This document shows positions 41,295-51,738 of a DNA stretch of 64,000 bases, piece after piece (positions within the stretch are counted from its first letter, which is position 1; each line of letters opens with the position of its first letter). The notes below the pieces were generated by a model that was given only the letters and a program-made list of their open reading frames with translations, searched no databases and had not been told where the DNA came from. The position numbers were made by a program, and so were the translations under genes. The stretch comes from Cylindrotheca closterium (lineage: Eukaryota > Bacillariophyta > Bacillariophyceae > Bacillariales > Bacillariaceae): the NCBI GenBank assembly GCA_933822405.4, contig CAKOGP040002424.1, positions 120,251 to 184,250 on the forward strand, written 5' to 3'.

Positions 41295-42605
41295 ACCTCT
41301 GAGACTTGCTCGCTCTTATTTTCTTTTGTCGCAAAGGCGATGAAACTTCGAAAAGTGGCTTTGCGAAAGCTATACTCATTTGCAACAGCACACACGCACT
41401 ACTGTAGCATGTCTTGACAAGCAGAATACCAGACGCGATACCGTATCCTACTGAACGAGAATCTGCGCGGAGCAGAGTGCTGTTTGGAGAAAGCCGTGAC
41501 ATATGGCAATGGCAACTTTATGAGGCCTCGAGGGGTACAGCCAGGTCTCCAACATAAGATTTTTGAACAAACTCACTCTGCACATCGAATCATAATGTGC
41601 CGCGTTTTCAGCATATGATAGATACTAGATGAAGAGCAAGTATCGCATTGTCATACTACGAGGACCTGGCGAAGTCTTGACTGTGACGAGGATCGACTAC
41701 TATGATGAAAGTAAGTTGACTGCAATTCAAATTGATCCGACCAAAAGAGCAAAGATGGCCCATGTTGCGGCACCCCCCATGGTAATGAATAAAGTAAGGG
41801 TGACTCGGCTGACCCTCGCTATTACTCCAATTTTCGTAACTGGACATACTCTTCGAAAAACAGGCTTGGTGCTTCACCATGACTGCTGATGTTCATCAAT
41901 ATTCGCCAAACAACACAGTCATCACTGCATACCATGGACATCGGCCCACGCCCGGGCCGCTTCTTTGTCGATCCAAGATCAGCGGATCATGAAGATTGAG
42001 TCCTGTCATTTTGGTACCAAAAGGAGGACATTCTTCCTAAGCAATGAATGCAGGCCAAGCTAACTCGCTCATCAAGTCCACAATGAATATCAAGTGCACA
42101 AGATTGTGCGTAGTGCTAGCCGATCGGAGTCTGCACGCTACTTTCTATACCTGGTCCAAGGCATTGAATAGTCGATCTCAGATAAGATACTGCGCAGTCG
42201 TTCTTAGCTCAGCTAGCTCCTTCGGCTAGTAGGAAGACTTCCAGAGTAAGTCTGTTCGGATCCGCGTATCCAAGCATCCAATGAAGAGACGTGATACTGA
42301 AGCCACTGTTGGTATCTCTTCATATTTCATCCGGGAAGCAATAGATAGATTCAGATACGTATTGCAACACTGGGGCGGGTTTGGTGTAACGGGACTACAG
42401 TAGGCGAAACTAGGAGCAACCAAGTAATATGTGGGCATCAGATTTATTCAAGCATCAGCATCCTTGGTTTACCTGGACGCAGAGATGTCATACTAAGGCT
42501 ACATTGGAACATACACGTTTTCCAACGCTCATCTATCATGCCCAGTCTGAAGCGTTTTATGATGCAGTATATGGGGAATCGAATAAGTTGCATGCGTGAT
42601 GGAAA

Positions 42606-42625
42606 GAATTTGGGGGAACCAAAAA
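42606..42625 (+). promoter_or_regulatory. Conserved G-rich box upstream of DUF6824 gene 2
   Basis: GAATTTGGGGGAACCAAAAA lies 188 bp before the ATG at 42794. Confidence 0.5.
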
Positions 42626-42793
42626 CGTCCGGTGAAGCATTTTGGCGGATGTTTCGGCATATAGTGTGCCATAATAGAATGACTGCCTGCCTACCGGTAT
42701 TTACGGGCAGAAGTTGGAACGTAAAGTGCAGAGCGTTGGTGTTGTTCGATAAGACCTGAGTGGTTGTCTTTAAAGTCATCTATCCTAGGGGCA

Positions 42794-43690
42794 ATGAAGC
42801 CATCATCCACCGGAGAAGCACCATCAAAAGTACCGAAGAATGGTGCATTTGCCTCAATCTCAAAAACCGAGGCAGCACAAATGGAAACGCAGCAAACGAA
42901 AGTATCTATCAAAAGTAGTCCAAACTCAAGCTCCATTGCTGAAGCAAACCACGTTTTGTTTGGCAGGGGGAAGCGATTTACCTATCATCCAGGAAATCAG
43001 CGGATGCGCCGGATCCTCGACAAGTACAGGTCTCAATACTTTGGTGCCTCATGTGCGGAAAAACGCAAGCTAATCAAGAAAGCATACGAGGAGATCGTCG
43101 AAGGTGGTGTAAAATTCTTGAAGCCGGCTGGAAGGGAGGACGAGTGGGTCGAAGTTGATGTTGAACTTGCAATCCAAAAGGTGGGCCATTCGCTTCGTTG
43201 CCGAAGGTCTTGCAAAGGCAACATTCAAGCGTCTTTGACAACCCGGAAGGCGCCTACTACAATATTACAAAATGGTATGACAACCCAAACTACTTCTGAG
43301 TTTGTTGGAGAGTCAGTTGTTGGTTCCCCGATGTTCCAGCAAAGCCAAATGCAGCAGCAGCAGCAGCAGCAGCAGATACAATCCGAATCAATCACGCATC
43401 CACTGGGAGACGAGCTGTTGAGACGGGCAATTGCACAACGGCGAGCACTTGATCTCGGTCTTTCATTGCTTCCACATCCAATGGCATCTTCATTGCTTCC
43501 AAATCCAATAACGTCTTTATTGGTTCAGCAACTTCAGCTTGAGAGGCTTGGATTGTTGCCATTATATACAGCTAGAACGGCAACTATGCAACCCGGAGCT
43601 ATGTCGCAGGGGGCACTGCGAGTGATTGAACGTGAAGAGGAGCTTCTTCGGATAATGTCGTCGCGTGGCAACAAATTTCCAGGACTTTGA
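42794..43690 (+). CDS. DUF6824 protein 2 of the array (poly-Gln)
   Basis: At 298 residues this is the longest of the five. The domain is nearly identical to that of gene 1, with VLFGRGKRFTYHPGNQRM and EEIVEGGVKFLK. It is set apart by a CAG-encoded glutamine run after SQM (about 43348-43372), and by a doubled LLPHPMASSLLPNPI segment before LLVQQLQLERLGLLPL, which gene 3 shares. The upstream in-frame extension to 42764 is not conserved, so the ATG at 42794 is preferred. The Gln tract is probably a length-variable repeat. Confidence 0.85.
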   Translation: MKPSSTGEAPSKVPKNGAFASISKTEAAQMETQQTKVSIKSSPNSSSIAEANHVLFGRGKRFTYHPGNQRMRRILDKYRSQYFGASCAEKRKLIKKAYEEIVEGGVKFLKPAGREDEWVEVDVELAIQKVGHSLRCRRSCKGNIQASLTTRKAPTTILQNGMTTQTTSEFVGESVVGSPMFQQSQMQQQQQQQQIQSESITHPLGDELLRRAIAQRRALDLGLSLLPHPMASSLLPNPITSLLVQQLQLERLGLLPLYTARTATMQPGAMSQGALRVIEREEELLRIMSSRGNKFPGL

Positions 43691-45437
43691 CCTTCATTTT
43701 ACGACAAACATCCACGACAGAGCCGTTTCTTGAGGTCGCGCTGAATGAACAGTCCTGCTTTTTGTATCTCAATTCTCTGTTCATATTACTGTAACGATAT
43801 GTTATAAAAACTTTTTGGCATTCGAGTAAAAACCAAGTGTATACGAAAACAAATTGCTTTTGACTATACTAGGTACAGCTTTATTTTATTAGTATCCTTT
43901 TCTAATGTATTAGCAGTTTCACTTCAACAAGGATCAGACTTAGTCGCGACGATCTTGTCCATTTGCCAATCAAAAAGCGCTGTGCGCGAGACTTGCTCGC
44001 TCTTATTTTCTTGGATGGGTGTCAATAAAGGCGATGAAAGTAGAACAAACTTTTATAACAGTGGGTTTCGTGAAAGCGCTATTCATTTGCAATAGCACAC
44101 ACTCTAATGTAGCATGTCTTGACAAGCAGAATATCAGACGCGATACCCTATCCTACTGAATGAGAATCTGTGCGAAGCAAAGTGCTGCTTGAAAAAAGTC
44201 GTGACATATGGCAAGTTTATGAGTGAGGCGTGGAGGGGAACATCGAGGTCTCAAACAGGAAATTTTTCAGCCTCAGTACTGGACATCTAACCATAATCTG
44301 CCGCGTTTTCAGCATACGGTCGATGATGTATGGTCATAGTAGGACACGGTATGGTAATATTATGCTGAACGAGTAAACGAAGTCTCCACCGTCGTCAGGA
44401 TACTACTATGATGAAAGTCAGCCGACTGCAATTCAAAGTGACCCAGCCCAAGAGAGCAGCGAGGGCCCATGCGAGGACTCCTTGCGTGTTAATGAACGCC
44501 GCGAGGTGGCTTGGTAGACCATGGGCTAGTGCTTCAGTTGTCAGGACATGGCATACACTTCGCAAAAGCGGCTTCTTCATCATGACTGCTGATGTTAAGC
44601 AAAATATGCCAACGCTATTCCTCGGCCCTGCCTACATCGGCGCAAGCCGGGGCAGCTTGGTCGTCGATGCAACATCAACGGGGCTTATCAATTGAATCCT
44701 ACCACATGGGAACCAAGAGGGGAACATGCTTAGTAAGCATTCTAGCTATGCAGTCCAAGCAACTCCTCAAGTCCAAAATGAAAATGAAGTACACAAGCCC
44801 GTACCGTGCGAGCCCATCGGGTCTTGCACATATGACGATACGCTGCGCTCTAAACCTGAGACAAGTCATTCGCAGTCTTTCCCAGACCAGACACTGCACA
44901 GCTATCCCTAGCTCATCTCCTCCTCCGGCTGGGAAGACTGTCAGAGTAAATCGGTTGGGTTCCTCTTCTCCAAGCACCCGAGATGAAGAAACGCTATAGT
45001 GAAGTCACTATTGGTATCAGTGTAAGCTCCATGCAGAAACGTCTAGATTCATATGTATTGTAACAATGGAGGATTGTTGCAACAAGACTAAACGGATTAA
45101 TATGCAACAACTGTGTGCCATCAGATTGGAATTCAAGCATCAGCATTCCTGGTCGACCTGGGTGCAAAGATGTCATACTAAGGCTATACTGGAACATACA
45201 CGTTTCCATTATCTTTTCTGCAGGCCCAAAATCTCCGACCTGGATGTCGCAGTTGAATTCGTGATGAAAAGAATTTGGGGGAGCAAAAAGTGTCTAGCAT
45301 ATATTCGTCGCGTGGACGTGTCGACAATATAGAATGACCGCAAGCCTTCAGACAGAAGTTGATGCTTATTCAAGCAGACATTGGGTATATTCCATGATAA
45401 TCTCATTGCTTGTCTTCGCCATCATATCCTAGAGGCA
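43691..45437. other. Spacer between DUF6824 genes 2 and 3
   Basis: It contains the CCAAT block (43928-43976) and the ATGTCTTGACAA block near 44113. The segment at about 44402-44610 matches parts of the spacers of units 1 and 2 (CTTCATCATGACTGCTGATGTT). No intact gene is seen. Confidence 0.55.
45271..45290 (+). promoter_or_regulatory. Conserved G-rich box upstream of DUF6824 gene 3
   Basis: GAATTTGGGGGAGCAAAAAG lies 167 bp before the ATG at 45438. Confidence 0.5.
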
Positions 45438-46310
45438 ATGAGACCATCATCCGCCGGAGAAGCACCATCAGAAGCACCGAAGAAGAGTGCGCTTGTCTCA
45501 ATCTCAAGAACCGAGGCAGCACGAATGGAAAAGCAGCAAAGGAAAGCATCCATCAAAAGTAGTCCAAACCGAGGCCCCATTGCTGAAGCAAACAATGTTT
45601 TGTTTGGCAGAGGAAAGCGATTTACCTATCATCCAGGAAATAAGCGGATGCGCCGGATCCTCGACAAGTACAGGTCTCAATACTTTGGTGCCTCGTGTGC
45701 GGAAAAACGCAAGCTAATCAAGAAAGCCTATGGAGAAATCATCGAAGGTGGCGTAAAATTCTTGAAGCCGGCTGGAAGGGAGGACGAGTGGGTCGAAGTT
45801 GATGTTGAACTTGCAATCCAAAAGGTGGGCCATTCGCTTCGTTGCCGAAGGTCTTTCAAAGGCATCATTCAAGAGTCTTTGACAACCCGGAAGGCGTCTA
45901 CTACAATATTGCAAAATGGTATGACGTCCCAAGCTACTTCTGGGTCTACCCAAGCGTCAGTTGCTGGTCCTTCGATGTTCCAGCGAAGCCAAACTTACCA
46001 ACAGATACATTCGGCCTCGGCCACACGTCCATTAGGAGACGAGCTGCTGAGACGGGCAATTGCCCAGCAGCGGTCACTTGATCTCGGTCTTTCCTTGCTT
46101 CCAAATCCGATGTCATCTTCGTTACTTCCAAATCCAATGACATCTTTGTTGGTTCAGCAACTTGAGCTTGAGCGACTGGGATTATTGCCATTGACAGCCA
46201 GAACGGCAACTATACAACCCGGAGCTATTTCACAGGAGGCACTGCGAGTGATTGAACAAGAAGAAGAGCTTCTTCGGCTAATGTCGTCGCGTGGCAACAG
46301 TTTTTCATGA
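45438..46310 (+). CDS. DUF6824 protein 3 of the array
   Basis: The product has 290 residues and starts MRPSSAGEAPSEAP. The domain reads NVLFGRGKRFTYHPGNKRM, then KKAYGEIIEGGVKFLKP and WVEVDVELAIQKVGHSL. KKAYGEIIEGG is shared with gene 4, while the doubled LLPNPM segment is shared with gene 2. This mosaic suggests exchange between units. The C-terminal EALRVIEQEEELLRLMSS helix is conserved. No signal peptide or membrane segment is present, so the protein should be cytosolic or nuclear. Confidence 0.85.
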   Translation: MRPSSAGEAPSEAPKKSALVSISRTEAARMEKQQRKASIKSSPNRGPIAEANNVLFGRGKRFTYHPGNKRMRRILDKYRSQYFGASCAEKRKLIKKAYGEIIEGGVKFLKPAGREDEWVEVDVELAIQKVGHSLRCRRSFKGIIQESLTTRKASTTILQNGMTSQATSGSTQASVAGPSMFQRSQTYQQIHSASATRPLGDELLRRAIAQQRSLDLGLSLLPNPMSSSLLPNPMTSLLVQQLELERLGLLPLTARTATIQPGAISQEALRVIEQEEELLRLMSSRGNSFS

Positions 46311-48079
46311 CTTTGAACTGGATCAAATGACAAATCCCAATGCCGCCCACGATAAACCCCGTTTTTGGAGTTCTTGATGAGTCTTTTTGTATCTCTATAA
46401 TTCTGTAGTTTAGATTTCTTTTGTAACATTTGCATTCTGTAGTCCTATTCGAGGAAAAGGCAAATATATCCGACCATACATGGATTTTGGGTACAAGTAC
46501 TATGGGACCGGTAGGGTCTCTAGAGTGTGTCTAATATTTTAAACTTTCCACTTCCGCAGTTTTGAGCCGCCTTTCGGAGACTGCAATAAAAGGAGCAGAC
46601 ATAGTCGTTACTATTTTTTCCATTTGCCAATCAAAATCGTTGTGACTTACTTTACCTTGCTTACTTTATTTTAGGTACAGTCCTATGGTGTCTTATTCTT
46701 GTCGAAATAAGAGCAATCGATCAACATAAATCAAACTTCGCATAGTGGCTTCGTTAGAGCTATGCATTTACAACACAGAAAGTGACATATCTTGATGCGG
46801 AGTCTCACGAATTGCCCCATTGTACCATGAAGACTACGGTGAAATTGTTAAGTGCGCGGTACTTGCTCACTCATCCGTGCTCTCGCTCCGGAACACGAGG
46901 GGAGCAATCAGGTCTCCGGCTTCAGCAATGTGATTACTACACATGGTTCATCATGTTACCAGTTGTCAACATAGACAAATTTGTGAAGAAAGATCAAATA
47001 ACGCAACGCAAGGCTAGCAAAGTGGGCAAAAAACGGATTTGGAATAGTGTTGCGAGTGGACGCCCTTTTAGGGCGGTAAGTATATCGGCCTTAACCCTTG
47101 TTTGCATCGCGAGTCTCGACAATTGCAATTCCAATGCACTTAAGGCTCTCTGCACTCTGGCGCCGAAAGCATAAATCCTGACCCCTACTGGTGCTTGGCA
47201 TCATGATGATGGGAGGCCAAATTCGATCCTGGCACCTCACCAGCCATAGTCATAACGGCTACAGTCGACTGTCATTCGGTCTGCTCTCCGGAGAGCGTTG
47301 GATTCACTATCTCCAGGTATATTCGGGATGCTATTTGACGCTGAGATTTCGCATAGACATGCTTCCTAAGCATTTCATGCTGCATTCCAGGGAAGCTAAG
47401 AACTCATCAAATACACTTTGAAAATGAAGTACACAAGCTTGTGTCTATCGCTGGTCTATTGGGCCCTGTACATATGTGACCATGCACTATTATACGTTCT
47501 ATTTGAGAAACGCCTAGAACTTCGTTCCCTGCATCAATTCAAGCTTAATGAGCGAAACGATATACAAGTTCAGATACGTATTCTTGTAGCACCAAGAATG
47601 GGGGATCGAAACGAAACCAAACGAGATGTGCATAAGTCCTTATACTACGTGACACCACTGCGGGCTATTCAACTATCTGCATTCCCTGGCCTAGAGATGT
47701 CATACAAAGGACGCATGCCGGAACATCTTGGGTTTCCAGAAACCAAAAGAGTACTGGTACTGGTAGTATTTTTCAGCCTTCAGAGTTTCTGCGATATGAC
47801 GAAGTTGAATTCGGTACGGACAGAATTTGGGGGAACCAAAAACGCACAGAAGGCCAAGTACAGACTGTACGTACATACGTATTTTGATGAAGAATGTTCC
47901 CGCATGAAGTTGGTATTTTAAAATACATGTACCAGTATCGTACAGTATTATTGCGGTGCTGGTATTGCATTGTACCAGTAGACAAATAAAAACTGTCTAC
48001 CTATTTTGGACGGAAGTTATTGTACCTTGAAGAAGAAATTGGGCGGGAAGAATCGCTGTATCATCGTATCCTTGAGGCA
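46311..48079. other. Spacer between DUF6824 genes 3 and 4
   Basis: It has the CCAAT block (46579-46636) and, near 47000-47070, a stretch related to the spacer of unit 5 around 49600-49680 (GGGCAAAA.ACGGATTTG, then GAGTGGACGCC). The rest shows only short, unconserved frames. GTACTGGTACTGGTA and related short palindromes lie near 47750-47980. Confidence 0.55.
47823..47842 (+). promoter_or_regulatory. Conserved G-rich box upstream of DUF6824 gene 4
   Basis: GAATTTGGGGGAACCAAAAA lies 257 bp before the ATG at 48080. This is farther than in the other units, because extra A/T-rich sequence is present between them. Confidence 0.45.
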
Positions 48080-48922
48080 ATGAAACCATCATCCACCGGA
48101 GAAGCACCGGCAGAAGCACCGAAGAAGAGTGCGCTTGTCTCAATCTCAAAAACCGAGGCAGCGCAAATGGAAACGCAGCAAAGGAAAGCATCCATCAGAA
48201 GGAGTCCAAACCTAAGCTCCGTTGCTGAGGCAAACAATGTTTTGTTTGGCAGGGGGAAGCGCTTTACCTATCATCCAGGAAATCAGCGGATGCGCCGGAT
48301 CCTCGACAAGTACAGGTCTCAATACTTTGGTGCCTCGTGTGCGGAAAAACGCAAGCTAATTAAGAAAGCCTATGGAGAAATCATCGAAGGTGGCGTAAAA
48401 TTCTTGAAGCCGGCTGGAAGGGAGGACGAGTGGGTCGAAGTTGATGTTGAACTTGCAATCCAAAAGGTGGGCCATTCGCTTCGTTGCCGAAGGTCTTTCA
48501 AAGGCATCATTCAAGAGCCTTTGACAACCCGGAAGGCGCCTACTAGAAAATTGCAGAAAGGTGCGATGTCCCAAGCTAGTTCTGGGTTTATTGGAGAGTC
48601 ATTTGCTGGTCCTTCGATGTTCCAGGAAAGTCAAATGCAACACAATATACAAGCATCAATCACACGTCCGTTGGAAGACGAACTTTTGAGACAGACAATT
48701 GCCCAGCAGCAATCATGTGATCTCGGTTTTTCATTGCTTCCCAATCCAATGACATCTTTGTTGGTTCGACAACTTGAGCTTGAGCGACTTGGATTGTTTC
48801 CATTGAGGGCCAGAGCGCCAATCATACAACCCGGAGCTTTTTCGCAGGAGGCACTGCGAGTGATTGAACATGAAGAGGAGCTTCTTCGGATAATGTCGTC
48901 ACATGGCAGCCATTTTTCATGA
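48080..48922 (+). CDS. DUF6824 protein 4 of the array
   Basis: The product has 280 residues. The domain region is almost the same as in gene 1, and so is the C-terminal region (PTRKLQKGAMSQ, SMFQESQMQ, RPLEDELL). It therefore pairs with gene 1 in the C-terminal half but with gene 3 at KKAYGEIIEGG. It ends VIEHEEELLRIMSSHGSHFS. The ATG is the first conserved one; the open frame upstream to 48020 matches a similar, probably untranslated, stretch before gene 1 (LEEEIG against LKKKLG). Confidence 0.85.
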   Translation: MKPSSTGEAPAEAPKKSALVSISKTEAAQMETQQRKASIRRSPNLSSVAEANNVLFGRGKRFTYHPGNQRMRRILDKYRSQYFGASCAEKRKLIKKAYGEIIEGGVKFLKPAGREDEWVEVDVELAIQKVGHSLRCRRSFKGIIQEPLTTRKAPTRKLQKGAMSQASSGFIGESFAGPSMFQESQMQHNIQASITRPLEDELLRQTIAQQQSCDLGFSLLPNPMTSLLVRQLELERLGLFPLRARAPIIQPGAFSQEALRVIEHEEELLRIMSSHGSHFS

Positions 48923-50718
48923 CGTTGACCCGAATCAAACGACGAAGACCGATGGCATCCGTGTTAAGAGCCGTTTCCCGAGGTGCTGAATGGACAATCC
49001 TGCTTTTCGTATCTGGATTCTCAATTTTATATTTCTGCATGGATTGAAACTTTTAACATTCTGTATTCGAATAAAAGCCAAGTGTATCCGAATTTAGAAT
49101 GGTTTTGACTACTACAGCATCTTTTTGAAAGATTCTCCCTTTCTAAGGTCTTCCGAGTAGTATCGTAGTAGGTATCTGTGTATCCCGCCCGTCTCGTTTT
49201 CTGACTGCAAGGATCAGACATAGTCGCAAAGATATTTTCAATTTGCCAATCAAAACCGCTAAAACTTTTGACTTGCTCATTGTTCGATGTTCAACGTCTC
49301 GTCGAAGCCTTGAGCAATCAAAAGAAACAAACTTTCGCATTGTTGTTTTGTGAGAACTATACACTTGCAACACACAAAGTGACATGTTGTGAAGCGAAGC
49401 CTGGAGGACTCAATCGACCATTGTTCAACGGAGAGTAGAGTGCATATTTTGAAGGTGCGCGGTACCCGACTCATCCGTGCTCCCGCTCTCGGAACACGAG
49501 GGGAACAATCAGGTCTCCAGGTCTCAGCAATGGGCCTATGACACACTCGGTTCATCATGCTGCGATGAGTTGCCAGCATCTACAACTTTCGGAAGAAAGA
49601 TTCAATTATCGAAGAGTAGTGCCGTGGGCAAAAGACGGATTTGCCAAACCGTGAGGAACAGTGCTATGAGTGGACGCCAACCATGGTGAATGGACCAAAC
49701 GCTGCTTAGAGTTGAAGGCACATCCATTTCGATCCCTGCTTACACAGGAAGGCTCTAGTCGCCGAGTGTCATTTCAATGCGCTTCAAGCTCTCTGCACTC
49801 TGTTAAAAGCAAGCTTATATCCCTACTGGTGCTTCGCATGATGAAGGGACGCCATATCCAATCTGTAATAGTCACGGCTGCCAGTCGACCGACATTGACC
49901 ATGATGCTCTGCCCTCTTGAGCGTTGAATTGACTGTTGGTAGACACACACGGTATCCTCTTCGAAGTTGTCATTGTACAACCAAGAGTGCATTCTTCCTA
50001 AGCATTCCACGAGTCCAAGCTAACCATCAATTCTACAATGAAATGAAGGAAAGAAGCTTGTTTCTGTCGCTAGCCTATCGGATTCTTCATATATGTGACC
50101 ACACAATGTGTTCTTTACCTGACGAATATCTAGCACTGCTATTGTAAGCTCAGCATGAGCCTTGATTATCTTGGTGCGCCCGACGATTATGCTGTCAAAC
50201 GAATTTCAATTGGGGTCCACTCTAAGATACTAGGAGACGAAGAGACGGGATAATGAGGCCACTATTTTTATCAGTTCAAGGCTCATACGGGACACGCTAT
50301 GTACAGATTCAGATACTGTACGTGGTTTGACTCCTCGTCGTCTGGAGACTTGAAACGGAACAAAAAGGCTCGCAATATGTGACGACTGGGGGCATCAATT
50401 TGGATTCAGGCATCAGCATAATCTGGTCTACATGGCTGGAGAGATGTCCTACAAGGCCATGCCGGAACATATACAAGTCACCCAATACCATTTTTTGGCC
50501 CTGTCTATAATAGAGAGTTTTCATTTTGTCAAAGTTGAATTCGAATTTGGGGGAGCGAAAAAACGGCGGAGTATTCTGATGAACACATATCTGTGGAATG
50601 ACTGCCAGCCTATTATACCGGTACATTTATAGGCAGAAGTTGGGCGTTATTGAACGAGACTGGGAGTATTCGCTACGAATCTCATTGCTTGTCTTAATAA
50701 TCATCTATCCTAGAGGCA
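48923..50718. other. Spacer between DUF6824 genes 4 and 5
   Basis: It contains the CCAAT block (49203-49256), the segment shared with spacer 4 near 49600-49680, and TACCGGTA at 50616-50623. No intact gene is seen. Confidence 0.55.
50543..50562 (+). promoter_or_regulatory. Conserved G-rich box upstream of DUF6824 gene 5
   Basis: GAATTTGGGGGAGCGAAAAA lies 176 bp before the ATG at 50719. Confidence 0.5.
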
Positions 50719-51567
50719 ATGAAACCATCATCGACCGGAGGAGTATTGTCGAAGTCACTAGAAATCGGTGTGTTTGTCTCAATCTCAAAAGCACAAATGG
50801 AAACGCAGCAAAGAAAAGCATCCATCAAAAGTAGTCCAAACTCAAGCTCGATTGCTGACGCGAACCATGTTTTGTTTGGCAGAGGAAAGCGCTGTACCAA
50901 CAATCCAGGAAATCAGCGGATGCGCAAGATCCTTGACAAGTACAGGGTTCGTTACTTTGGTGCTTCATGTGCGGAGAAACGCAAGCTAATCAGGAAGGCC
51001 TACAAAGAGATTATCGAAGGTGGTGTAAAATTCTTGAAACAGACTGAAAGTGAGGACGAGTGGGTCGAAGTTGATGTTGAACTTGCAATCCAAAAGGTGG
51101 GTCATTCACTTCGGTGCCGCAGGTCGTGCAAGAGCAACATTCAAGAGTCTTTGATAACTCGGAAGGCACCTACTACAATATTGCAAAATGGCATGACTTC
51201 CCAAACTACTTCTGGGTCTACTCGAGCGCCAATTGCTGGTTCTCCGATGTTCCAGCGAAGCCAAATGCAGCAACAGCTATATTCAGGAATAACCACACGT
51301 CGATTGGAAGACGAGCTGTTGATACGGACAATTGGCCAGCAGCAAACACTTGATCTCGGTCGTTCATTGCTTCCAAATCCCATGGCATCTCTGCTGGTTC
51401 AGCAGCTCGAGTTTGAACGATTGGGATTGTTTCCGCTGACGCCTAGGAGACCGACCATGCAGGCATTTCGAGTGATTGAACGAGAAGAAGGGCTTCTTCG
51501 GATCATTGCGTCTCGTAGCAACTTTTTTCATGACTTTGTCCCGCATTCAAACAGCTCAGGCCACTAG
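50719..51567 (+). CDS. DUF6824 protein 5 of the array, most divergent
   Basis: The product has 282 residues and starts MKPSSTGGVLSKS. The domain differs at sites fixed in the other four: GKRCTNNPGNQRMRKIL instead of GKRFTYHPGNQRMRRIL, RVRYFGASC, and FLKQTESEDEWVEV instead of FLKPAGREDEWVEV. The C-terminus also differs. Where the others stop after a conserved SxFS, a small indel has shifted the frame, so it reads on as NFFHDFVPHSNSSGH; the bases encoding HDF are the old TCATGACTTT stop region. It may be the oldest unit or one under less homogenisation. Confidence 0.85.
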   Translation: MKPSSTGGVLSKSLEIGVFVSISKAQMETQQRKASIKSSPNSSSIADANHVLFGRGKRCTNNPGNQRMRKILDKYRVRYFGASCAEKRKLIRKAYKEIIEGGVKFLKQTESEDEWVEVDVELAIQKVGHSLRCRRSCKSNIQESLITRKAPTTILQNGMTSQTTSGSTRAPIAGSPMFQRSQMQQQLYSGITTRRLEDELLIRTIGQQQTLDLGRSLLPNPMASLLVQQLEFERLGLFPLTPRRPTMQAFRVIEREEGLLRIIASRSNFFHDFVPHSNSSGH

Positions 51568-51738
51568 CAACCAAGACAAGTGAAGTACTGTATGTATTGG
51601 AAGCAGGATGGGCCTCGATTTTTTCATTTTTTATCTATATTGTTTCCAAGCCCTCTGCGGAAACGCATATCATATTGTGATTTGCATCTTAATGGGCATT
51701 AACCAGTGTATATCTATATTGTTAATATTCTAACCAAT

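Larger units (their letters stand above)
41063..42793. other. Spacer between DUF6824 genes 1 and 2
   Basis: No gene is seen here. It holds a conserved CCAAT-containing block (41242-41294), the ATGTCTTGACAA block near 41410, and a box with TACCGGTA at 42692. Short frames on both strands differ between units and look accidental. Confidence 0.55.
38790..51590 (+). repeat. Tandem array of five DUF6824 gene units, about 2.5 kb each
   Basis: Five same-strand genes start at 40238, 42794, 45438, 48080 and 50719, spaced 2.55, 2.64, 2.64 and 2.64 kb apart. Coding and non-coding parts are both related between units. Spacers of units 1-3 resemble each other most, and those of units 4-5 form a second pair. 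Limits of the array are approximate. Confidence 0.85.

Noticed and set aside
43691..45437. Minus-strand frames with MMKKP starts in the spacers of units 1 and 3
   Set aside because: Similarity follows from the related spacer DNA; lengths and C-terminal parts differ and unit 2 has no equivalent, so they are not conserved genes.
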